A DNA stretch of 64,000 bases from Takakia lepidozioides (GCA_030704615.1 CM060732.1:74195053-74259052), one strand, 5' to 3'; counted from the first letter of the stretch, positions 47,001-58,690 are shown. Notes: generated by a model from the letters alone, not told the origin. Program-made: numbers and translations.

Positions 47001-47544
47001 GCAAGAGACAGACATACGTATCTGAATCTGCTGCAATGCCTCCTTGGTTTAAAGTCTGTAGAGCCTCTTTCAGTCTGCCTGTATCACAAAGCATCTTCAC
47101 ATGCCCAGAAGTGCCAGAAGAGCCTTTGTGGACTCCCTCTCTTGATCCTCTTCCAGAAGCTGTGGTCATGGTTGAGGTGCCTGATTTTATGACCAGTGCT
47201 GCTGCAGCTGCCGCTTCTAGTTGACCATCTACCCATGTAGGTTTCTTGTAGCTATCCTTCCACAGGGAATCATAGGTAATCTGGAGCTTGAAATCCTGCC
47301 CTCTTGGATGAATCTGGACCCACACTCTATCCCTGCTCCTTCAGCTATCTATGCCTCTGACAGCCTAGATTTCTTCCACCAAACACCCCAACCATACTTA
47401 TCACACTAATTCCTATGCTGACTTGCGTCTGCTTCCAACAGGCACTCACCTTTTTGTCTCGATTGTTCCACCCTTGACTGCGGTAGGAAACGTGTTCATT
47501 CCAGAGCTTCTCCTCGTCTCTGTTATCTATTTTTCGATACCTTC
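44086..47544 (-). CDS. PPR-DYW protein with N-terminal OSB-type PDF motif (copy 2)
   Basis: Proposed exons 47,544-47,450 (95 bp, GWNNRDKK) and 47,313-44,086 (from IHPRGQDFKLQ). The protein has the same order as copy 1: PDF motif, Ala/Ser/Gly linker, PLS-type PPR tract, E/E+, DYW ending CSCGDYW. There are six 101-residue modules instead of five, which accounts exactly for the 101-residue difference in open length. Deaminase residues HSEKLA and CGDCH are intact. Modules differ more from each other than in copy 1 (for example QMMGEGVKPDHITF, QMMGQGVKPDHITF), so RNA-contacting residues and the target may differ. No lesions are seen in the long exon. The WWDNR half is less canonical here (WNNR), which weakens PDF function in this copy. 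Confidence 0.8.
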
Positions 47545-47559
47545 CTGTTGCCACATCGG

Positions 47560-48750
47560 CAGTAACATGTCAAAATCACTCCAAAACCACCATAGATCCA
47601 CCAACGAGCTAACTTGCAGAATTCAACATGAAAGTTTAGGGACAAATCTGACAACAGGGAAAAACAGGCTGAAATGTGTTGAAGAAGGAGCCTTCATTAG
47701 CAGTGCCTTGTTCTATCAATTGTGCTGCTGCCGCTGCTGTTTCCAGTTGACCATCTGCCCACGCAGATTTCTTGTAGCTATTGATCCACAGGGAATCAGA
47801 AGTAATCTTGTGTTTGAAATCCGGCCCTCTTCGATGAATCTGGACCTCTATCCCTGGTCCTTCAGCTATCCCTGCCTGTGTACAAATCATGAATACATCC
47901 TCAGCCTTGCTGCTAGCACCGACACTGACGGCGTGAAGTTCTTCCAGCAAACAGCCCAACCCTACTTATTACAGTAGTTCCAATTCTGAATTGCATCTGC
48001 TTCTCTCTGTAGTCCAACAAGCATGCACCTTTTTGTCTCCATTGTCCCACCATTGACTGGGGTTGGAAAAGTGTTCATTCCAAAGCTTCTCCTCATCTCT
48101 GTTATCTGTTTTTTGATACTTTCCTGCTGCCACATTGGCAGTAACTTGTCAAAGTCACTCCAAACCACCACAGATCCACCCAACGAGCTAACTTACAGAA
48201 TTCAATATGTATCGAGTGTGAGGAGAGGGCAAAACAGGCTGAAATAGGTTGAAGAAGAAGGTGCCCTCACCACATTGTCCTTGACCTTGTGTCATGACCC
48301 CTGGAGGATGCGACCGACCATCAACCCAAAGGGACCTCTTGTGTATGCTTCTTGTGTCTGTAGTCAGGTAATGTCGGATTGGTCTGTGAGAACCACCACG
48401 GTGCAGCTGAGCAGGCAGAGATTGAAACACGGCCTGCTAAGACCAAGCTGACTCTCCCAAGAACCCTGTAAACATCAGGAAGAATACCAAATCATGGTAC
48501 TACCAGGAGCCAAGAGCCCACATTTGCAGGATGGACAAACTTCTTCACATCGTACATTAAGAAAAAGCCACACCTTGCGATTGCGGTTGTCCCACCATCG
48601 TGAAGGATCGTGCCAGCTCTGCTCCGTGCTCCAAGGTAGGGGTTTGTACTGGAACATCCGACAGCATCAACATTTTGACAAGGTCCTTTACGGAGGGGTG
48701 CTAGTGAGCTTTCAACAACATTCATGCAAGTTGTTTTGGGCTCCATTGGG
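47560..48750 (-). pseudogene. PDF-motif exon units and flank (right arm)
   Basis: Minus-strand counterparts of the left-arm units: one with IHRRGPDFKHK and FPCCQICP-stop (47,959-47,636), and one with LWVDGRSHPP near 48,300 carrying the same frameshift after PDYRHK as in the left arm. A WWDNRNRK exon lies near 48,590. There is one unit fewer than in the left arm. Confidence 0.5.
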
Positions 48751-49329
48751 CTCTACACGATGAGGAACAACGAACATGTCCAGACTTACACAGATGCTTA
48801 ACCCAGCTTATGTTTGTAGTCCGGGAGATTGTAGAGTGGTCTCAGAAAACGACCAGGGAGGAAGGCGCTGAGCAGCCAGAGAGTTTTACCTCTGCAATAT
48901 GTACCCCAAAGTCGTTTAAAAAATAAAATGAGCCAAAGCCGGGTGGACATAAACACAGTCCAAGGAAGGTGGGCAAGGTGGATATGGCATGCGGGCCCAG
49001 ATGGGTACTGCCTCGGGAAAGTGGCAGTTGCATGTGGGGCCCATTTGGAGGCTGCATGCAAGCGCTAACTGCGACTAACCTTCTAGGCTACAATATGGGA
49101 GGTTGGGGAGGCCATGAGCACAAAGGCATTTTCCCCGAATTTTCATGAAATTTCCACAGCGAAATGAAAAGAAAAAGAAAAGAGAAACGAAATTGGTGAA
49201 ACTAACAATTATGCAAAATTAACACATAAATAATGCACTGTTGTTATCTGGCTCTGCTGTTTTGGTGGTAGGAAGGTTAGATTCAGCTTTTCGGCTCGGC
49301 TGCTCTCTGACTTAGCAGTTCTAGTTGTT

Positions 49330-50062
49330 GGTTGGCCTCTTGCTATCCGCTTTCAGCTTCTGCTCTAGCTTTTGTTTCCGGATGCCCATCTGCGCGCATC
49401 TGCTTTCTTTGGGCTCTGCGATGCATTTTGCTCTTTCATGGCCTTTCTTTCATGACATCTCTCTTTTTTCATTCTCGTGGTCTCTCGGAATTATGGTTAC
49501 AGGGTGGTACCCCCCCCCAGAAAGCCTTCAGGGCCCCAGGGTGGTTATTTTTTCCACTTCATTGTACCTTAATAAATTTCCACGGCCTCTGTCCCCTGTT
49601 CTGTAATAAAATAAAATAATTTTTTTAAAAAAAAAAACACATAAAGAACAAGCGTCATCTCTGGGCAGTGAAAGTGACCCTGCTCTTGTTTCCATGCCTT
49701 GGCTCCTTGCCCTGGGCCTCTCTCTTCTGTGGGGATCGGCTGCCTTCAAGCGTTAGGTGTCTCGGCTCTTTCCAAGTCTTCTCTCTGGTTTTGGCTTGGT
49801 TGTTTTTGTTCCCTCTTGTTCCTCTCTTTCGCTGGCCCAGTCATTAGATGCTTGGCTCCTTCTCTTTAGGCTATCTCTGCTAGATGTTTTTTCTCTCTGC
49901 TCTGGATTCTCAAAGTTGTATCGTCCTAGATCAGCCTCTATGGCACCCTGTGTTGAGGTTATTTTTTCCTCATGTAACTGCCTTCGGATGCTTTCTCCGC
50001 ATTTTGTAGTAAAGATTTCAGGGCCTCTGTCCCCTGTTCTCCCAAAAAAAAAAAAAAAAAAC
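49330..50062 (+). mobile_element. Two non-LTR retroelement 3' ends in tandem
   Basis: Two segments each end in cctctgtcccctgttct plus an A-rich tail (about 49,582-49,640 and 50,020-50,060). The second also has gaggttattttttcctc, shared with the minus-strand tail at 35.4 kb. No reverse transcriptase ORF is present, so these are 5'-truncated LINEs or SINEs. The interval 48,750-49,330 shows nothing else. Confidence 0.55.
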
Positions 50063-50599
50063 AAGCAGCCCCTATACCTGATGAACTGTTACCCTACAAG
50101 CATGGCTTTTTCTCCATAATAGAAAGTTTTGACTCAAGCTATACCACTAAGGGTTCTCAATGCGAAACCCACCATTGCTTAGATTTGTACCCAATTCACA
50201 TATCATTTCTCAATGCGAAATTCAGCCGCTGCCTATAGGTTTAGGGTTTTTGGCTACACTACTAAAGGTTTCGCCTTGCTGAATTGGCGCAGATGTACCG
50301 CACAAATGCACGAGTCATTTATACCCGCTTATGGTCTTCCGTTTTGAAAATATATAACTCCTATGAGCGAGGTTCAAAAACATAAAACTCCCATGACCGT
50401 GGGTTGTGCTCACGTGAGCATGCTCACACTGTGCTCACATTATACCAACCCCCCAATGTGGTGACGCTGCAAGCTTGATGTGAAGATGGGAGACAACAAC
50501 CGTTGATCGTGACCTATTGCCATCTCACGACTTAGACACGTTTCAATACCACATCATACCTCGCCAACTTGGCAATCTCAAAACTCAAGTTTTTCATAT

Positions 50600-50745
50600 C
50601 TAAGTGGGTACCATGGTAATGGGCACATACCACCTTGGAAGTGGTTGTGGGTTCAATTCACCAATAAATGTCACAAAGGTGCCCACCTTCATGCCGGAAG
50701 GCAATAGCCCTTTACGGTCAAGAGACACCATAATTTACATTTTCT
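50600..50745 (+). repeat. SINE-like element with tRNA head
   Basis: A-box-like gggtaccatggtaatggg and B-box-like gtggttgtgggttcaattc are about 30 bases apart, followed by a body ending ccataatttacattttc. The body recurs inverted at 51,565-51,632. The interval between, 50,746-51,560, has no gene. Confidence 0.5.
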
Positions 50746-51564
50746 TTTGGAAACGGCCACCCACTTCAGAACATAATTGCTACAGTTGGAGACCAAATTT
50801 GGGAGCATGTATGAAACAATTGTGCATAGTTTCATGCAACAATAAGCGATACAGGCTAGTGTCCACCGAAGCAGGTTCCTATCGTTGGTGTGGCTCCTGG
50901 TGTTCTCAGTAACTACTTGAGTTGTCAATCTCAAACAAGCCGAAAAACTCTCCTGAAATCCCCTTTAAGAAAGTGAGGTCTTTTTCTTTTGCTTCCAGTA
51001 ACCATCCAACATCTCAAAATCGAAGCTTTTGGTCCGTCATGTTGGTTCAATTAACATCAATAAAATTACACCAACTAAGGGATAACTTATGTGAATAATG
51101 AAAAGAAAATATACTTACTGCTCATCCTTTGGCTGTGAAGGCAGAGCCATCAAAGGATTTGTAGCGGGCCGTGGTGCGATGCTCAAAAGGGTTGGGATTC
51201 TCATTTTCAGCTCGCATGCAAGTTTTGGGGGTAAAGTAAGCATATAAGAATAATGTCCCCCAAGTTTGCGTGGGCCCTATCCATTAGAGCATGGTCCAGA
51301 AATTAAAAAGGGAGGGAAATATTATAAGCTACACAAGGATTTGAAGAAATAACCGTTGTGTAAGGGGGTAAGAAAATAGACAGTACGAAGGCGACAGCTA
51401 TTAAATGGGGGATGGTCAAGCGCCAAATTGGGATAAGCAAAGTACATGCGTCTAGGGGGTGACATGTGGGGGACAACCTTCTAGAAGGGTCCACCACTTG
51501 AGGGGATCGGCCCGCCACCCTGAGAGGGTAATATCTTTAAATATAATGTTTGACGCCTCCCGAA

Positions 51565-51632
51565 GGAAGTGTAAATTATGGTCTCTCTTCACCGCGAAGG
51601 GTTACTGCCTTCCGCTAGGAAGGTGGACACCC
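51565..51632 (-). repeat. Inverted partial copy of the 50.6-kb SINE-like body
   Basis: Reverse complement reads gtgtccaccttcc ... ggaaggcagtaaccc ... ccataatttacacttcc, matching the 50,678-50,744 body at roughly 80-85% by eye. It lies exactly at the truncated C-terminal end of MULE copy C. Confidence 0.5.
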
Positions 51633-54010
51633 ACATTGCCCCCTGAGGAAGTCACGATATCTTGTTTGTTGGGTTAGAGCTCGTACCAGATCATCTGTTG
51701 TAGCAATGTACAGATCTCTTTCTGCTTTGCCAGATTGCTGCTTCCAGGCGGCGTAAACGCTTTCTGCCAGGTTGCAGGACGGCATGTCCGCAATGTCCTC
51801 AAGGGACATGTCCTGTGAAAAGAAAATGAAATAGCGTCATTTATGCAAGCGTGGATCGTTCTGGGAACAAGGAAAGAAACTGGGCACATACAAGGGATTG
51901 CAGAGGTGAAATGCAGCTTACAGTAGTCATGAAAGCCCCCCATTGCCGGTATCTGAAGTGCCAGAAGACCAACCAGTCTTCCAATTCTTTGACACCATCC
52001 TGATCAGTAGCCCCTGACGAGAACCACCATGCTCTCACTGTCTGGTACCTGGTCTCAGCCTCTTCCATTGTAGTCGCATTCTTGTACATGAAGCAGAGCC
52101 TCATGTGCTCCGCCTGCAAATCTCTTCTGATGCACCTCTTCGTATGTTTCTGCAGGGACTGAGTCTAGTGGAATAGACATGTGCGCTCCCTATTAGGCAT
52201 GGGTACGTTTGGATCACTAGATCCAAAAACTCGGCGCACAGCGTTGAAGTTAGCCTGTGCACTATCCGCCATAAACCCGTTGAAATTTATGCCTGTATGT
52301 CATGACTGAAAGCAAACAATTCCACATTATCATCTGGGACTCTGTATCTTCAGACTGCATGTCACAGATGGCAATTGTCATTATTCTTTGGTAGATTGGG
52401 TCGTAAACATGGCAAGACATGGTTGTCCAGCCCTTCACTCGTTTGCAATGATCGAACATCATCCAGGCTTTCTCCAGATCCCCCCCTGGTTGCATACGTC
52501 TAGCCAGGCTAACGCCACTGCCCTCGCCCACCGTAGACATCTTGAACAAGTAAACCTTTGAAGACCCCTGACCCGGGAAGACGCTAGATTGGATAAAGTC
52601 ATATTGACTTATTCGCTTGAGCTCCATAATGTTGTCAATGGACCCTGTGTTTCCACCGCGCACTCTCAATGCATTCACCTGATTCCTAATATTGGGGGAG
52701 CTCAACACGGAGAAGTGATCCATCACTGCATCCAAAGATGCCCCCTCAAGTCTTGAGCTGGATTCGCTTCCTTGCCCCAGAATGTGCCTCTCCAGGAAAC
52801 TTTTGTTGGCAGCCAGCGCTATGGCAGATGGTTTGGCTGAGGGGGACTTTGCAAACTCCCCCGCGACAAGCCCACGCGCCAACTCCACACTATCTCTGCA
52901 ATCGCCGTGAGACACAAGATGGTCGTGAGTCCCAAAATGGATGTAGGCTCGAGTCATGGTTTTGCAACGGTGAGTAACGTAGTACATGCGAGCAGGGCAA
53001 TGTGCAATGCAGGAGGGGGCCACCTTGCAGAACTTACAAACAAATGTACTGGCAGACGGTGGGGCACAGCACAGCCTAGGATAAAAGGATTGTTAGAGAG
53101 TCCTTCCCACTCACTCTCATTTTTAGCACCGCTCTTTGTGAAACGCAGGCAACTTCCATTCACACATCTCAGATGCCCAACACAAACGCTCCTTCTGAAT
53201 GTCAAGTTAACATTGTTGTGGATATTGGACGTTTTGGTTCTACACCATGGATGGCCGTCATGCTTTCTATCCATTCATTGCAAGAGACCTGCAAGACCCC
53301 CAGCACAAGTTGGTGGATTCAGTTCAAAGAGGATGTCACCGTCGAAGGAAGGTTGAAGGAATGGAACCCTTTTTGTTGCGAATGAATCCCACAGTATCCC
53401 TGCGATCTCGTTTTTTGATCCTGGTTTTCCTGACAATGCTTTAAGATGTGGGATGACGCTTACAATTTCCTGAACATCGACGTCCCCTTCAGGAAGATGG
53501 TTCATGGGAGCCAGTATGTCCGCGAATTCATCATCCGAGGAATCCGACAGTGTGACAGAAGTTGTTGAAGTGGTGTCCTCCTGCTTCACAGTCACATGTC
53601 GCTTTCTTTGAACGACAGAGGCAGCTGTCCTAGGAGTGAGAATGGAGCCACCGGATTGTCTCCTTTCACTTCGGAACACACGATATTTTCCAGGAAGAAC
53701 TCTCCATTCCTTGTGTTTCTATGCAACATGTGGATTCTGGAACAACGTTCTTTGAACGTTTCCCTCCAAGTCATAAAATCTCCTTCTCGACAGAAACACA
53801 GCCAATGTCAAGCTTGAACCTTGCTGCCAGAACATGCTCGTCCACCACAGCAAAACCATCATCTTCAACCGCGGCATTGAAAGGACAAGGTTCTTCAATA
53901 TACTGAAACTCGGCGAAGGCCACGTCATTAGGAGAATCCATGTGGTGAAGATACGATGGTGAGTACCAATACAATTGTGCGACATGGACAGTTAAAAACC
54001 TTCCGGAGGC
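51615..54010 (-). pseudogene. Mutator-like transposase, copy C, truncated
   Basis: Closest to copy B. The N-terminal region (GFAVVDEHVLAARF) is read near 53.85 kb and an acidic patch (LSDSSDDE) near 53.54 kb. The zinc finger is in two frames (DGHPWC, VCVGHLRC; then CIAHCPARMYY, FGTHDH), with a frameshift near 53,075. The core has FDHCKRVKGW; after a frameshift near 52,290, FMADSAQANF-like sequence and CLFH followed by TAG. An intron 51,813-51,921 (GT/AG) sits at the same place as in B and D. Homology ends near 51,620 after RYRDFLRG, so the SWIM domain is absent. Several nonsense codons. Confidence 0.72.
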
Positions 54011-54187
54011 GATTGCCACATTCCAAAAGTGTTTGCTAAGGCAAGAGGCAGTTGTACAATTGGCCCTACACATCAACCAATAACAGTCAAGGGTATTGAA
54101 CCACACCGCCAAAACAGTTGGGCAGTTGCCAAATTGATGGAGAAGGGAACCAAACTGTTTATTTTGTCAGTGTCACACCACCGGGAA

Positions 54188-54240
54188 AAGACGGCGCCGT
54201 CTTGGATATGACAATCCAATGTGCGTTTTACGGCGTTCCA
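54188..54240. promoter_or_regulatory. Palindrome and CCAAT word upstream of MULE C
   Basis: A perfect 16-bp palindrome, aagacggcgccgtctt (54,188-54,203), is followed 12 bases after its acggcgccgt core by aatccaatgt. It parallels the pair upstream of copy A in order, spacing and distance to the transposase start. Confidence 0.45.
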
Positions 54241-54579
54241 CAACGTGAACCCGGACAGTGCATTGAGTGCCGAACCCGGGCAATATCCGACGCCGGATGA
54301 ACGCGGCCCCATGGCGTTCTTGACGTTATGTACGTTTTCTTTTCAAAGAAGGCAAAATCCGTGTTTGATAGGGCAATGACATGTCTCATGTGCGCAATAT
54401 TTCATCCAAATCACCAAACATCCACATTTGAAGATAACGGCCTTATTGATGGCAATAGGGGCGCCCAATAAACCGCAGCCAGTGAGAGCGATCCATTTGG
54501 GGGGTTAGAAGGCAGACACGCACGTCCTTAACCACATGCATAACTAATGGCTTAAGAGGGTTCCTTACTTTCTCTATTG

Positions 54580-55010
54580 TTGTTAGTCAAGCTGGAGAGC
54601 TGCGGGAGTGAGAGAGAAAACATAGGAAGAAGACGTAGAAGGCAGTCCCTTTACTTCACGAGTGTGAGAGAGAGGAAAAACGCGCGAGTTAGAATGAGAA
54701 AGTTGCGCAATATGCAAAACGCTAATGAGCAGGTTGCACAGGATACGTCCACCCAGGAATCACAACAGATGACATAGGAGGTCCAGCCTGAAATGGAGGG
54801 AAGAAGGGAAGGGGAGGAGACTGCCCCGGAGACCATTGTGCATGACATGGACATCGATCGACACCACCGTCGGTGAGAAAGAAGCGATTCCAAAGGAGGC
54901 GGTGAGGAAGCAGCAAGAAGAGGCATCAAGAAGTGGTGTCATGAAACCCAAGGTGATCCTTCTCCCAATCTGCATGAATCTCGCTTGACTGTCATACCAA
55001 GTGCATAGAC
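54580..55010 (+). other. Possible remnant of a methyltransferase-gene 5' end beside MULE C
   Basis: A charged, glutamate-rich frame (VRERKNARVRMRKLRN; then, after TAG, EVQPEMEGRREGEETAPE) starts shortly after tagtcaagct, a word also found at the start of MT2. Its position, divergent from and 0.6 kb upstream of a MULE transposase, matches the A/MT1 and B/MT2 arrangement. No ParB motif or alignment to MT2 beyond composition was found, so this is weak. Confidence 0.15.
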
Positions 55011-55114
55011 AAGATACGAGAGATCCCCTGAAAATTGGGTGCGACAGCACAATCAGTTTTGAGGGGAGCTCTATCACTAGCAGGATCTGCAATGGAAGCC
55101 TGAGAGGGACACGT

Positions 55115-55770
55115 GGAAACAGAGTGCGGTGGCGCACTCATTTCAAATGGATGCTAGGAGATCGCTTGGGCATTAGGAGGAAGGTGATGTTCACAGTTTA
55201 GGTCCGAGAAACAGTGGAGTGGTCACCCAGAACTGAGTGTGCCACCGCACTCAATTTCTGAGCACCATGAAATCATTGAGTTGCTATTGAATGAGGTGAA
55301 CGGTAGATAGAAAGTGTGTTTATTCCATTGTGAGATCTCTTATGAGTTCTGAGAATCACATTAAGTCTAACCTGGAAACTGAGTGCGGTGGCACACACAG
55401 TTCTGAGATGTGATCGACAACCTTTTTGGACAAACTCGAAGACCCCATTGAACTCAAAACAGAAGTAGGCAGACAAAATGAAGGGCTCCCAGAACTGTGT
55501 GCGCCACCGCACTCAGTTTCGGAGCACCATAGAATGGTCAGTTTGCTTATGAGAGAGGTGAAACGATAGTTAGAAAGTGTGTTTCATTCAAAGTGATATC
55601 TCTTTTGAGTTTTCAGATAGACAGAAACGATAACCTTGAAACTGAGTGCGGTGGCGCACTCAGTTCCGAGGTGAGATCGACCATGTACGTGGACAGAGGT
55701 AAAGACCCTTGTGGGCTTGCAACAGAAAGCAGGCAGACAAAGTGGAGGGCTCCCAGAGATGAGTGACAGA
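55115..55770. repeat. 263-bp satellite with GTGCGGTGGCGCAC boxes
   Basis: About two and a half units with a period near 263 bp (ctcccag at 55,224-equivalent, 55,487 and 55,751). Each unit has two palindrome-like boxes in opposite reading, actgagtgcggtggcgcac and gtgccaccgcactcagttt. Text between boxes is conserved too (aggcagacaaa, gatctcttttgag). Confidence 0.85.
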
Positions 55771-55771
55771 A

Positions 55772-56479
55772 CTCTCACTCCAACCTCAATTGGAATGATT
55801 TCCTCAAGTTTCAGCCTGATCTTCAACTCTTATATCAGTGGCATGTTCCTGGTGCTAGGGATAGGATAGGGGTATCCATAGCTATTCCAAAGAATTCTAC
55901 TCTAATTCGTGCACCCATCAATATCACCATCCCTGCCTTGACCCAGAAGGTGGTCAAGTCTGGTCTGGTCTTCTTGTGTCCAGCTGCTCATTTCCTAGAA
56001 GTTGAAGGATGGAGGAGATTGACTGCCCTTAAGCATTTCCTGGTGGCCACTGGTGTTCTAGATAGAGGATATAGGCAAGAAGTCAAGATCCTGATTGCTA
56101 ATCCTGAGCGCTTCCCTGTGACTATTAAAAAGGGGCAGGTTCTGGCTCGCATCACTGCTCTGCCTATTGCTGAAATACAAGAGGTGCATGCTGGCTTTGG
56201 ACTTGAGGCCATTGGCATCCAACATGGCCCCTTAGATGAGGTTGCTACTTTTGCTCCACCACCTGTCTCTGATCTCAGCTCAGAAGGTAAGACAACCCTC
56301 ACCAAAGTCTTATCTGAAATCAAGTTGGGCACAACTCTCTCCTCAGGACAAAGAAGGAAAGTGAAAATGCTTATTGCAAAGAATCTAGATGTTTTCAGTT
56401 TGGGATCCACTGATCTAGGGCGCACTTCTATTCTCTAACATGACATTGTCACTGAAGGGGCTCATATTAAACAATTCTC
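55772..56479 (+). pseudogene. Ty3/gypsy pol 5' fragment with dUTPase-like domain
   Basis: Open from about 55,775 (FLKFQPDLQLLYQWH, VSIAIPKNSTLIRAP) through GVLDRGYRQEVKILI and FPVTIKKGQVLARI, to SLGSTDLGRTSI, a stop at 56,437-56,439, then HDI, then TEGAHIKQ. The GVLDxxY ... IKKGQxxA pattern resembles the trimeric dUTPase fold. The end is the linker that normally precedes RT. The frame breaks off at aaacaatt (56,470) beside a GCGACCGCC array, the same word where element 1 begins at 26,042. Confidence 0.65.
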
Positions 56480-57195
56480 GGTTATCAACGTCAGGTCACG
56501 TCAGACCTGACGTTGACGGGACCTCCTTCACGTCAGGTTCGGGGAATATTCTGGTAAAAATAGTACCAGGTAAAATACTGCCACTTAAGCAGCCACATCA
56601 CCGACACGGTGGCGGTGGCAAATACATTTTGAAAATTAACAAAATGAACGCGACCGCCAATTATGGCGGTCGCTTTGTTTTTTGAAATTAAAAAAGAAAT
56701 AGCGACCGCCGTATTGGCGGTCGCTTCAATTTTATTTATTTTTAAAGCAAGATTGGCGGTCGCACTGGCTGTCGCTTTATTTTTCGAAATAGAAAAAGAA
56801 ATAGCGACCGTCATATTGGCGGTCGCTTTATTTTTTGAATTAAAAAAATAAATAACGACCGCTATGTTGGCGGTCGCTTCAATTTATTTTTTAAAAAACA
56901 AGATTGGCGGTCGCATTGGCGGTCGCCTAATTTAAAAAAGAAAACAGGCGACTGCCGTATTGGCAGTCGCACAATTTTATAAATATGTACAGAACAATCG
57001 ACCGCCATATGGCGGTCGGATAATTTCAAAAAAGAAAAAAGAAAAAAACATCGACCGCCATTGGGCGGTCGCTTAATTTAAAAAATGTATAGAAAAACAA
57101 ACGACCGCCATATGGCGGTTGGTAAATTTAAAATTATATAAAAAAAACAAGCGACATATGAAAATAAAAGTGACCACCACACTGGTGGTAGCTTG
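56478..57195. repeat. Second GCGACCGCC array with adjoining hairpin
   Basis: After the Ty3 fragment comes ctcggttatca, then a 12-bp-arm hairpin (caacgtcaggtc, loop acgtca, gacctgacgttg; 56,486-56,515). About 10 units of the gcgaccgcc ... ggcggtcgc array follow (56,650-57,130). Unit spacing is near 50 bp. The array ends against the 263-bp satellite at about 57,196. Confidence 0.85.
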
Positions 57196-57480
57196 TTTTA
57201 CCAGCGCACTCAGTTTTTTGAGCACCTGTAGATGGTTGATTTGATGATGTCTGAGATGAACTATAAAGTGAAAATGATTGTGGAAATTGGAAAGCATTCT
57301 TTTTTAGCTATGGGAAAAACATCATAACACCCTAGAAACTGAGTGTGGTGGCGCACTCAATTTTAATAGTGGACTCCCAGATATTTGAAGACAGTAGGTA
57401 GGTCGAAGTTGATTTGGAATCCGGTTTTTAGCTGAATATATGTTTGTACAGTTTTGAGTGTGGTGGCGCACTCAGTTTCT
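57196..57480. repeat. Continuation of the 263-bp satellite
   Basis: Diverged units with agcgcactcagtttttt, actgagtgtggtggcgcac and gagtgtggtggcgcactcag, resuming the array that was interrupted at about 55,770. Confidence 0.75.
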
Positions 57481-57483
57481 GTG

Positions 57484-57744
57484 TCGCGTCCCTTTGCCTT
57501 GAGGGCAGGGGGTCGGGTCGCAGAGGGGCTGCCCCTGTGGTGGGGGCGGTGGCAGCAATAGGTACGGGGGCTGAAGCACCCTTGAGTGCCCAAGGCACTC
57601 AAGGAGGCGGAGTGTCGCGGCCCTTTGCCTTGAGGGCAGGGGGTCGGGACGCAGAGGGGTTGCCCTTGTGGTGGGGGCGGTGGCAGCAATAGGTACGGGG
57701 GCTAAAGCACCCTTGAGTGCCCAAGGCACTCAAGGAGGCGGAGG
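57484..57744. repeat. Two tandem 130-bp GC-rich repeats
   Basis: Near-identical units starting cgcgtccctttgccttgagg and cgcggccctttgccttgagg. Each contains the palindrome ccttgagtgcc-caa-ggcactcaagg. Downstream, 57,745-58,236 holds only short atgagcggc repeats and no gene. Confidence 0.85.
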
Positions 57745-58236
57745 CGCTCACTAGGTGGAGCCCCGCACACCAGGTTGCGGTGGGGGTGGATCCACAAGGG
57801 GTGGTGGTAGCTTAGTGGGACTTAGTGGGGGGTGGCATAAGACTCACCATGGGGCGGAGACCGAGGTTTGCTATTTCATGAGCATGAGCGGCATGAGCGG
57901 CATGAGCAGAGTAGTAACACAATCGGTTTTCATGAGCAGAAGTACAAATTTCGAAAATAAAAAACAATAAAAAACAATAATTTAATGCAATGTGTCAGGA
58001 AAAACAAATATATTATTCGGCCCCTTGAAGGGAAAATTGCACTTTTGACAGTTGTGCTCATGATATTTCGTCTTCCGCTCATGCCAATTCCCAGCGACAT
58101 GTGCAAATATGGCGCCGAATTTCGCGGTAATAGGGTCCGTAACCTGAAAAAACGGCGACGTATTTCGCGGTAATAGGTCTCTCTGGCGAAAAATGGTGCC
58201 GAATTCCGCGGCTATAGGTCCCCTCATGACAGGTAA

Positions 58237-58690
58237 TTCGGCGCCATTTTTCCAGTGCATGTTCGGACTTAGCCAGTTTTCGGCGCAAAATAGGGAAATT
58301 CGGCGCCATTTTTCCAGACACTGTACCAGTGCATGTTGGGACTTAGCGAGTTTTCGGCCCAAAAAAGAGAAATTCGGCGCCATTTTTCCAGACACGGTAC
58401 CAGTGCATGTTGGGACTTATCGAGTTTTCGGCCCCAAAAAGAGAAATTCGGCGCCATTTTCCCAAACACAGGTACCAGTGCATGTTGGGACTTAGCGAGT
58501 TTTCGGCCCCAAAAGAGAAATTCGGCGCCATTTTTCCAGACACGGTACCAGTGCATGTTGGGACTTAGCCAGTTTTCGGCCCCAAAAAGAGAAATTCGGC
58601 GCCATTTTCCCAAACACAGGTACCAGTGCATGTTGGGACTTAGCGAGTTTTCGGCCCCAAAAAGAGGAATTCGACGCCATTTTTCCATAA
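58237..58690. repeat. 74-bp tandem array, left flank of MULE D
   Basis: Six to seven units spaced 74 bp (attcggcgcc at 58,299, 58,373, 58,447, 58,521, 58,594 and 58,670). Each unit contains aaattcggcgccatttttcc, ggtaccagtgcatgttggga and gttttcggcccc. The AATTCGGCGCC core is shared with the array on the other side of MULE D. Confidence 0.88.

Larger units (their letters stand above)
43189..50561 (-). repeat. Right arm of the large inverted duplication
   Basis: Reverse-complement partner of 35,612-42,412. It carries an extra about 1.3-kb insert (49.09-50.45 kb) with two retroelement tails that is missing from the left arm, where the flanking sequences join directly (tagcgacaccacatgg near 35,690). 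Confidence 0.85.

Noticed and set aside
57444-57692. Gly/Ala-rich and Pro-rich frames in the 130-bp GC-rich repeats
   Set aside because: They arise from two tandem GC-rich units and show no codon-level signal.
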